From Solirubrobacterales bacterium (GTDB lineage: Bacteria; Actinomycetota; Thermoleophilia; Solirubrobacterales; Solirubrobacteraceae): DNA of 18,318 nt. The notes under the pieces are model-generated. The model saw nothing but the letters and a program-made list of their open reading frames with translations, was not told the DNA's origin and did not search any database. The translations under genes and the position numbers were made by a program. Below, one piece after another: positions 13,855 through 18,318 of this stretch (the first letter of the stretch is position 1; every line of letters begins with the position of its first letter). The DNA lies in assembly GCA_003244035.1 (NCBI GenBank), contig QHBV01000043.1, positions 1 through 18,318 on the forward strand. The letters run 5' to 3'.

Positions 13855-14575
13855 AGCAGACGGCGTGGCAGCTGACGCCCTCGCCCACGACCAGCTCGAG
13901 CTCGGCGGCGGTGCTTCGTGGGTGGGAGATCAGCTTGTAGCAGCCCGGATGATCGACCGCGACGGCGTACCCGTTGGCGCTCACTGAGCCCTGGCCGTCG
14001 AGCACCGCCCACACGGCGCCGGCCTGATATGGCCCTGAATAGGGGCCCGCGACGTCCTCGCTCTGCGGCGCCAGGAGCGCTCCGGGAGCGTCCTCTGCGC
14101 GCAGCGGCGACACAGGCTCCCGGTCGATCCCGAGCAGCTCTCCGATCGCGCGCTCGGTCTCCCGATAGCCGCCTTCGCCGTAGTGGTAATCGACCAGCAG
14201 GCCGCGCTGGTCGAAGAGGTAGCGGGCGGGCCACCCGGCGTTTCCGTACAGCTGCCAGATCTGGTGCTCGAGATCGACGACGACGGGGTATGGCAGCTCG
14301 AGCCGCGCGACCGCGGCACGCACAGCCTCGGGATCGAGTGAGGGTGCAAAGCCCGACGCATGGACCCCGATCATCCGCAGCCCCGCGGGCTCGTAGCGCT
14401 CATGCCAGGCCTTCATGTAGGCAAGCGTGCGGATCGAGTTCGCCCGGCAGAAGTCCCAGAACTCGATCAGGACGGGCCGCCCCAGCTGCTGGTCCATCCG
14501 CAGCGCCGCGACGTTGATCCACGGCAACCGGGGGGGGAACGGCGGGGCTTGGATGTGGTCGACCGGGGGTCGCAC
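13832..14575 (-). CDS. TlpA/DipZ-like thioredoxin-fold protein without CXXC, 247 aa
   Basis: The N-terminal half is a redoxin domain of the DipZ/TlpA kind: LIEFWDFCRANSIRTLAYM (36-54), LRMIGVHASGF (66-76), PYPVVVDLEHQIWQLYGN (95-112), WPARYLFDQRGLLVDYHYGE (115-134). The C-terminal part (about 155-247) starts with PLRAEDAPGALLAPQSEDV and is a small beta domain ending SCHAVCFTPGLAP. By alignment with DipZ ('WTYSCINCQR'), the two active-site cysteines correspond to Arg and Ser here; only Cys43, one residue earlier, remains. Classic disulfide exchange is therefore unlikely unless Cys43 pairs with Cys212, Cys236 or Cys240. No signal peptide is visible from the GTG at 14575, so it may be cytoplasmic, or the true start may lie elsewhere. 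I recall close relatives in Solirubrobacterales. It converges with the phosphoesterase gene. Confidence 0.82.
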   Translation of the reverse strand: MRPPVDHIQAPPFPPRLPWINVAALRMDQQLGRPVLIEFWDFCRANSIRTLAYMKAWHERYEPAGLRMIGVHASGFAPSLDPEAVRAAVARLELPYPVVVDLEHQIWQLYGNAGWPARYLFDQRGLLVDYHYGEGGYRETERAIGELLGIDREPVSPLRAEDAPGALLAPQSEDVAGPYSGPYQAGAVWAVLDGQGSVSANGYAVAVDHPGCYKLISHPRSTAAELELVVGEGVSCHAVCFTPGLAP

Positions 14576-14804
14576 CGTGGCGATCGTAGAGAGAGCCCAA
14601 GCGGATCGCGCGTGCTCGGCGAAGCAGGGCCTGCAGTCGCAGCCGGGTGTGCTGCAGGGTGACGTCGGGTGCGTGGACGTCGATGGCGACCGGATCGCGA
14701 TCGTGCCGAGCCGGGCAGCGGGTGTGGGCGGTGATCGCCGCTACACGGCCCGCGCCCTGCAGCGCCGATTCGGTGTAGGGGACTTCCCCGATACGTAGGT
14801 GCAT
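14576..14804 (-). other. Possible small gene or gene remnant ahead of the TlpA-like gene
   Basis: A minus-strand frame opening with ATG at 14804 reads MHLRIGEVPYTESALQGAGR and continues IDVHAPDVTLQHTRLRLQ, with about three quarters of third positions G/C. Its ATG overlaps the stop of the 56-codon frame upstream (TGATG), which suggests coupled translation. The frame stays open to 14400, but there it overlaps the TlpA-like gene in a different phase and loses any coding look, so the real 3' end is unclear. I do not recognise it. It could be a short gene, or the remains of one whose 3' part was lost when the TlpA-like gene came to lie next to it. Confidence 0.3.
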
Positions 14805-14974
14805 CAGGTCACCGGCTCCTGGCGGCCACCGAAAGCGCCTTCGAGCACGAGCTGGTGGCGTTCTGAGGTGGCCAGAAAATGGGCGCGCGGCAGTGCGGCC
14901 GCCGTGTCCGGGAGCTCGAGGCCGCCGGGGTCCCCCAGCTCGCCGTATGCGAGGAGCACGACTGTCTCGGGCAT
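14804..14974 (-). CDS. Small hypothetical protein, 56 aa
   Basis: The ATG at 14974 is preceded on the minus strand by GGAG at an 8-base spacing, one of the clearer ribosome binding sites in the window. The frame begins MPETVVLLAYGELGDPGG and ends HQLVLEGAFGGRQEPVT, with about 80% G/C at third positions and a protein-like composition. I do not recognise the family. It lacks a membrane segment and cysteines. Its stop overlaps the next minus-strand ATG (TGATG). It may be a small regulator or a fragment of a longer gene. The plus-strand frame that overlaps its 5' end is probably not translated this far upstream. Confidence 0.4.
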   Translation of the reverse strand: MPETVVLLAYGELGDPGGLELPDTAAALPRAHFLATSERHQLVLEGAFGGRQEPVT

Positions 14975-15600
14975 CGAGATCACTCCGTCCAAGGCACGAC
15001 CGGCGACGGCTCCGGGGTCCCGGCGGCGAGCGCGACCAGGCCTGCCACGACGCGGCCGGGCCACCTCCGCTGGACTCGCTCGAGTGGCGGTGCCGGTACG
15101 CGGTCTTCTACGAGCACGGCTGGGTCGTGCTCGAGCGCAGACCGCACGGCGGCTCAGGACGCGCGCCACCCGGGGCGTTCACGCCGATGTCCCGCTCGGA
15201 GAGCAAGCGGATGCTGCTCTCCGGCGTGAGCTGGGGCCAGGCGCGGGGCCGCTTTGGCACCGGCCTGATCGGCTGTGCTGCCCTGCGCTTCCGACGCGAT
15301 CCCGGAGCGCCACGCTGCTTCGCCGACCTGGGGGGCGACCTTGCTCGCCCGAGCCACACGCTCGCCACCGAGCTGGCGAGGCTCGTCTCGCAGCTGCACG
15401 GCGGCTGCCAGGACCTGGCCAGGGTGGCGCTCAAAGGGGACGCCCAGCTCGGCGACGATCTCGAGCGCGCGCGCCGCGCTGGCGAGAGCGGACCGTTGCC
15501 GGCCTTCGTGCGCGCATTCGTCCAACTTCGGGCCGACCACGACGATGCCGATCTGCAAGGGGCGGTAGGACGCTTCTTGCTGCTGTGCTCCTCCCGATGA
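14947..15600 (+). CDS. Hypothetical protein, 5' end uncertain or lost
   Basis: From about 15016 to the TGA at 15598-15600 this frame has about 84% G/C at third positions against a lower value at first positions, favouring it over the open minus-strand frame in the same place. The readable protein includes LDSLEWRCRYAVFYEHGWVV, FTPMSRSESKRMLLSGVSWG, then DLARPSHTLATELARLVSQL and RAFVQLRADHDDADLQGAVG. I do not recognise it. It has no signal peptide or membrane segment. The ATG at 14947 gives an arginine-rich, non-coding-looking leader and overlaps the divergent 56-aa gene; the next ATG (15187) would cut into the coding-like part. The likely start has been lost or is non-standard, so this may be a 5'-truncated gene. 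Confidence 0.4.
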   Translation: MRGARLSRASRSLRPRHDRRRLRGPGGERDQACHDAAGPPPLDSLEWRCRYAVFYEHGWVVLERRPHGGSGRAPPGAFTPMSRSESKRMLLSGVSWGQARGRFGTGLIGCAALRFRRDPGAPRCFADLGGDLARPSHTLATELARLVSQLHGGCQDLARVALKGDAQLGDDLERARRAGESGPLPAFVRAFVQLRADHDDADLQGAVGRFLLLCSSR

Positions 15601-15803
15601 TGCGCTCGGCAGGAAGTCGCGGGCGCGGCCGGCTGGCCACGGGATTGCGGGGATCTGGCGCCGAGCGCCGGCTCAGGAGCGGGCGCTGCGTTCTCCCAAC
15701 CCGGCGGCATGCGCTTTGTGGCAACGTGGCCACCGAACTGTGCGACTTTGACTCGATAAGCATCGTGGAGGTGCTTATGTCGCCAGTGACGGCAGCACAT
15801 CCC
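15601..15803. other. Intergenic region between convergent genes, with hairpins
   Basis: No gene is seen in these 203 bases. Base composition falls from GC-rich to more mixed at about 15700. The region holds GTGGC (15718-15722) facing GCCAC (15729-15733) across 6 bases, and a more striking palindrome at 15756-15778. Either could help end transcription of the methyltransferase gene that finishes at 15804 on the minus strand. Confidence 0.5.
15756..15778. repeat. 7-bp inverted repeat ATAAGCA-N9-TGCTTAT
   Basis: ATAAGCA (15756-15762) and TGCTTAT (15772-15778) are perfect reverse complements separated by 9 bases. The arms are AT-rich in an otherwise GC-rich neighbourhood. The centre-to-centre distance of 16 bases suits a dimeric DNA-binding protein or a recombinase site. 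As a terminator it is weak, because no T-run follows on either strand. Confidence 0.5.
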
Positions 15804-16412
15804 TCACACGCACGGGTGTCGGTAGACGAACAACGTGCCACGTTGCTCGCCTTCGAGCCCCAAGGCCTCGACGGCCTCGCGCACGCCCGGATAATCGGCA
15901 TGAATGTAGTCGTCGAAGACCACGGGCGCACCTGGGCGCAGATAGGGTTGCCACGCCCGCACCTCAGCGATCGTGTGCTCTCGTTCGTGCGATGAGTCGA
16001 TGTACAGCAGGTCCACCGGTTCCCGGTCCAGTGGGCCGACCGACGCCGCCGCAACCACGAGTTCAATACGCTCCCGCACCTCCGGGCCAATAAGCTCCAA
16101 GTAACGCCGCGGCTCGGAGTGGTCGACCACGTCGTAAGTCACGACGCGACGCTCCGGATCGTCGAGCGCGAGCGTTATCGCAGTCCAAGCGGTCGCCGTG
16201 CCGAGTTCGACGACCTGTCTACCGCCCCTAGCCAAATCGAGTAGGACTCGCAGGTTTGGCGGACGCGTCACCGAGGAAAGACTAAATGCGTCAGCCGTGC
16301 GCCACGCAACACGCCGCGCGCGCCATTGAAACCAAAGTATCCGCGCCGACAGACCTCGGAGTTGCCACATCCAGCGCAAGTCCCGTCGCCAACGTCCTAT
16401 CCAAGCGCGCAT
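15804..16412 (-). CDS. Class I SAM-dependent methyltransferase (Methyltransf_24-like), 202 aa
   Basis: This is a predicted S-adenosylmethionine-dependent methyltransferase resembling the O-methyltransferase/Methyltransf_24 group, often found with glycan or natural-product genes. Motif I is QVVELGTATAWTAITLAL (66-83), where the usual 'GxGxS' glycines are Ala-Thr-Ala-Trp. It is followed by acidic motif II VVTYDVVDHSE (90-100), DLLYIDSSHEREHTIAEV (134-151) and GAPVVFDDYIHADYPGV (161-177), which carries the acidic metal- or substrate-site residues of the group. Residues 1-50 are basic and tryptophan-rich. I chose the ATG at 16412; an in-frame ATG at 16502 would add 30 residues lacking family resemblance. 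The ribosome binding site is weak. The gene is visibly poorer in G+C, including at third positions, than its neighbours, suggesting horizontal acquisition. The substrate is unknown. Confidence 0.8.
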   Translation of the reverse strand: MRAWIGRWRRDLRWMWQLRGLSARILWFQWRARRVAWRTADAFSLSSVTRPPNLRVLLDLARGGRQVVELGTATAWTAITLALDDPERRVVTYDVVDHSEPRRYLELIGPEVRERIELVVAAASVGPLDREPVDLLYIDSSHEREHTIAEVRAWQPYLRPGAPVVFDDYIHADYPGVREAVEALGLEGEQRGTLFVYRHPCV

Positions 16413-16935
16413 AGGCCGGACCTGGCCGTGATCTCTAGCGGGCTGATGTGAACGCGGACTCTCGCACGGCGAAAGCCAATGGCGTGTGCACAGGCTCGCC
16501 AAAGCGACCCAAACCCGAAACCTCGGCCTCGCGACCGCTCATTGCCGCCATATACCTACCCAGTCGACTAACACCGTCTGTGGGAACATACATGCACGCG
16601 GCTTCAACCGGCGGCATTGGGTGCGCGAAGCACCCGGCTCCGCTGCGCATCGGGCGATCCACCCGTGCTTGGCGTAATGAGGCTGAATCCATTGATCGGC
16701 TGGACGGGTGAGCCGGATTCGGCGGGATCGCCGGATGACCTCGTCGGGGTCCCCGGATGATTGTGTGCGGCGGGCGCTGTCCCGGGGCTTGGGCTGTTGT
16801 CGGGCCTCGGGGCTCCTGCGGAAGCGCCGCGCCCCGGTTTCCGGGCAAGGCTCAGTGCGCCGGATCGGCGGCGGCCCCGGCTGGTTCGCGTCGCGCCTGG
16901 GCTGCTCAGGTCAGGGCGGGCAGCGCGCGGATCGC
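16413..16935. other. About 520 bp without a confident gene
   Basis: Up to about 16710 the composition is close to 59% G+C by eye, lower than most of the window. Both strands have open frames here (plus 16448-16711, minus 16435-16848), but neither resembles a protein I know or has a good ribosome binding site, so I do not call a gene. At 16721-16760 there is a short near-repetition of GGATCGCCGGATGA and GGGTCCCCGGATGA. I see no inverted-repeat pair or transposase that would make this an insertion sequence. Confidence 0.4.
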
Positions 16936-17190
16936 GTGGAGGGTGGTGGTGAACCCGTCCCCGGAATCGCCGTCCTGCAGGGACTTTGGTTCGCCATCGC
17001 GATCGGGATCATCGATGCGCTGACCGAGGCGCATCGGTCGCTCGGAAGCATTGTGGCCCGTGCGGCGATCGCCGGAGTGATCTTCGGGGTGCTGATGTGG
17101 GCGTGCAACGCCACCGGCGACGACGAACCAACCGCGCCTGAGGCGCTCGGACCGACAAGGCCGAGGGCGCTATACTCTGTGAAGTATTGA
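16936..17190 (+). CDS. Small two-helix membrane protein, 84 aa
   Basis: A GTG at 16936 opens a frame whose middle part has good third-position G/C bias and two hydrophobic segments: LQGLWFAIAIGIIDAL (about 14-29) and VARAAIAGVIFGVLMWACN (about 41-59). A polar, acidic tail GDDEPTAPEALG follows. The frame extends upstream to 16708, but that part is arginine/glycine-rich and not protein-like, so I prefer the GTG; no strong ribosome binding site supports it. The end overlaps the candidate TATACT promoter of the next gene, which may mean the true coding part stops mattering before 17171. Family not recognised. It is probably an inner-membrane protein if expressed. Confidence 0.4.
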   Translation: MEGGGEPVPGIAVLQGLWFAIAIGIIDALTEAHRSLGSIVARAAIAGVIFGVLMWACNATGDDEPTAPEALGPTRPRALYSVKY

Positions 17191-17218
17191 ATCCAGATCG
17201 CCTTTGAGGAGTTTACAG
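17171..17218 (+). promoter_or_regulatory. Promoter and ribosome binding site of the rhodanese-MoeB gene
   Basis: TATACT (17171-17176) is a near-ideal -10 box, and GAGGAG (17206-17211) lies 7 bases before the ATG at 17219. The implied leader of about 35 bases contrasts with the leaderless arrangement of other genes here. The best -35 at the right distance, TCGGAC (17147-17152), is weak, which would suit an extended or activator-dependent promoter. Confidence 0.5.
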
Positions 17219-18318
17219 ATGAGTCCTTCCGGAGCCGAGGTTCTCCGCCAGATCAAGAGCAGGATCGACGAGGTCGATCCTGCCTCCGTGCGCGAGCAGG
17301 CCGCCAATGGCGCGGTCGTGGTCGACGTGCGCGAGCCCGAGGAGTGGTCGGCTGGCCACATCCCCGGCGCCAAGCACGTGCCCAAGAGCTTTCTCGAGTC
17401 GCGGATCGAGGCCGCCGCCCCCGATCACGCGCAGCACGTGATCCTGTACTGCGCTTCCGGCAACCGCTCGGCGTGGGCGGCTCGCACGCTGCTCGACGAC
17501 CTCGGCTACGAGCACGTCGAGTCGATGACCGGCGGCTTCACGCTGTGGAAGGACCGCGGCTACGAGGTCGACACGCCGAGGACGCTGACCGCCGAGCAGC
17601 GCGAGCGCTACTCGCGCCACCTGCTGCTGCCCGAGGTGGGGCTCGATGGACAGCAGAAGCTGCTCGAAGCCAAGGTGCTGCTGCTGGGGGCCGGCGGGCT
17701 CGGCTCGCCGGCCGCGTTGTACCTCGCGGCCGCCGGCATCGGGACGCTCGGGATCGTCGACAACGACGTAGTCGACCTGTCGAACCTGCAACGCCAGGTG
17801 ATCCACACCAGCGAGCGGATCGGGGTGGCGAAGGTCGACTCCGCCGAGCAGACGATCAACGCGCTAAACCCGGACGTCCACGTGGTCAAGCACGAGATCC
17901 GGCTGGGCCCGGAGAACATCATGGAGATCCTCCCTGGCTACGACCTCGTCCTCGACGGGCTCGACAACTTCCCTACGCGCTACCTGCTCAACGACGCCTC
18001 GGTGCGGCTCAAGATGCCGGTCGTGTCCGGCGCGATCCTCGGCTTCGAGGGGCAGCTGTCGGTGTTCAAGCCCTACGACGGGCCGTGCTACCGCTGCCTG
18101 TTCCCGGTGCCGCCGCCTGCCGAGCTGGCGCCCTCCTGCGGCGCCAACGGCGTGCTCGGGGTGCTGCCCGGGACGATGGGCCTGCTGCAGGCGACTGAGG
18201 TGCTCAAGCTGATCCTCGGGCAGGGCGAGCCGCTGATCGGCCGCCTGCTGATGTACGACGCGCTCGCGGCCCGCACCACGGAGGTCAGGGTCCGCCGCGA
18301 CCCGGAGTGCCCGGTCTG
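17219..18318 (+). CDS. Rhodanese-MoeB/ThiF fusion (sulfur-carrier adenylyltransferase), 3' end outside window
   Basis: Two domains are joined. An N-terminal rhodanese domain (about 15-118) has VVVDVREPEEWSAGHIPGA (33-51) and the persulfide-forming Cys78 in YCASGNRSAWA. An E1-like MoeB/ThiF domain starts at about 125 with ERYSRHLLLPEVG. It shows the ATP-binding GAGGLGSP (157-164), DNDVVDLSNLQRQ (181-193), and LDGLDNFPTRYLLND (245-259). Zinc cysteines are in PCYRC (289-293) and at DPECPV(C) at the window edge, and the candidate catalytic Cys307 is in APSCGANGVLG. Such proteins adenylate the C-terminal glycine of a ThiS/MoaD-type carrier and load it with sulfur for molybdopterin, thiamine or cysteine synthesis. 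Well-known fusions (MoeZ, MOCS3) carry the rhodanese at the C-terminus; here it is in front. 366 codons are visible; few residues should be missing. Confidence 0.92.
   Translation, partial: MSPSGAEVLRQIKSRIDEVDPASVREQAANGAVVVDVREPEEWSAGHIPGAKHVPKSFLESRIEAAAPDHAQHVILYCASGNRSAWAARTLLDDLGYEHVESMTGGFTLWKDRGYEVDTPRTLTAEQRERYSRHLLLPEVGLDGQQKLLEAKVLLLGAGGLGSPAALYLAAAGIGTLGIVDNDVVDLSNLQRQVIHTSERIGVAKVDSAEQTINALNPDVHVVKHEIRLGPENIMEILPGYDLVLDGLDNFPTRYLLNDASVRLKMPVVSGAILGFEGQLSVFKPYDGPCYRCLFPVPPPAELAPSCGANGVLGVLPGTMGLLQATEVLKLILGQGEPLIGRLLMYDALAARTTEVRVRRDPECPV

Noticed and set aside
15154..15558. Minus-strand open frame of 134 aa that reads like a protein
   Set aside because: Its third positions are the first positions of the opposing plus frame, which has the higher third-position G/C (about 84% against about 74%), so the minus frame looks like a shadow.
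16721..16760. Two similar GGATGA-ending blocks considered as insertion-sequence ends or a small repeat array
   Set aside because: Only two short imperfect copies in direct order; no inverted partner, target duplication or transposase.
16435..16848. Minus-strand open frame of 137 aa in the gene-free stretch
   Set aside because: Proline/arginine-rich start, no ribosome binding site and no resemblance to a known family.

Overview
The window is GC-rich DNA, by eye around 70% G+C with strong G/C bias at third codon positions. Several proteins closely match lineage-specific families I associate with Actinomycetota of the class Thermoleophilia (Solirubrobacterales and relatives): a subtilase with an altered oxyanion residue, a CXXC-less TlpA-like protein, WS/DGAT and an actinobacterial-type GpgS. 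That placement is an inference from protein resemblance, not from a marker gene. No rRNA, tRNA, CRISPR array or intact insertion sequence was seen.

Layout. 1-1480 is a decayed stretch: an ABC-transporter ATPase remnant lacking its Walker A segment, a small cysteine-containing secreted protein broken by three frame changes, an intact but unrecognised 151-aa gene, and a cyclic-nucleotide-binding domain without its N-terminal part. 1540-2978 (minus) is a two-gene unit, a HAD hydrolase and a protein I do not recognise. It diverges from a SufT/MIP18-like gene and a secreted S8 protease (3002-5045) across a 23-bp gap that looks like a symmetric bidirectional leaderless promoter. A WS/DGAT acyltransferase (5055-6515, minus) converges on the protease.

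6568-11663 is the most interesting part. Five tightly overlapping plus-strand genes encode a NodB-like polysaccharide deacetylase, an acyl-CoA-dehydrogenase-fold flavoprotein, a NodS-like methyltransferase, a ferredoxin-reductase-like FAD/NAD(P)H protein, and a two-domain protein fusing a GT2 glycosyltransferase to a glucosyl-3-phosphoglycerate synthase (GpgS) domain. This looks like a dedicated pathway for a modified, probably N-deacetylated and methylated, glycoside. I know of no described pathway with exactly this set.

11705-13854 carries ispH (isoprenoid synthesis) and a metallophosphoesterase that seems to start at CTG and contains a GC-rich repeat insertion with a perfect 12-bp hairpin. 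13832-15600 has a minus-strand TlpA-like protein without a CXXC motif and several small or degraded reading frames. About 15700-16750 is visibly less GC-rich, carries a methyltransferase of probable foreign origin and about 500 bp with no confident gene. The window ends in a small membrane protein and a rhodanese-MoeB/ThiF fusion that runs off the edge.
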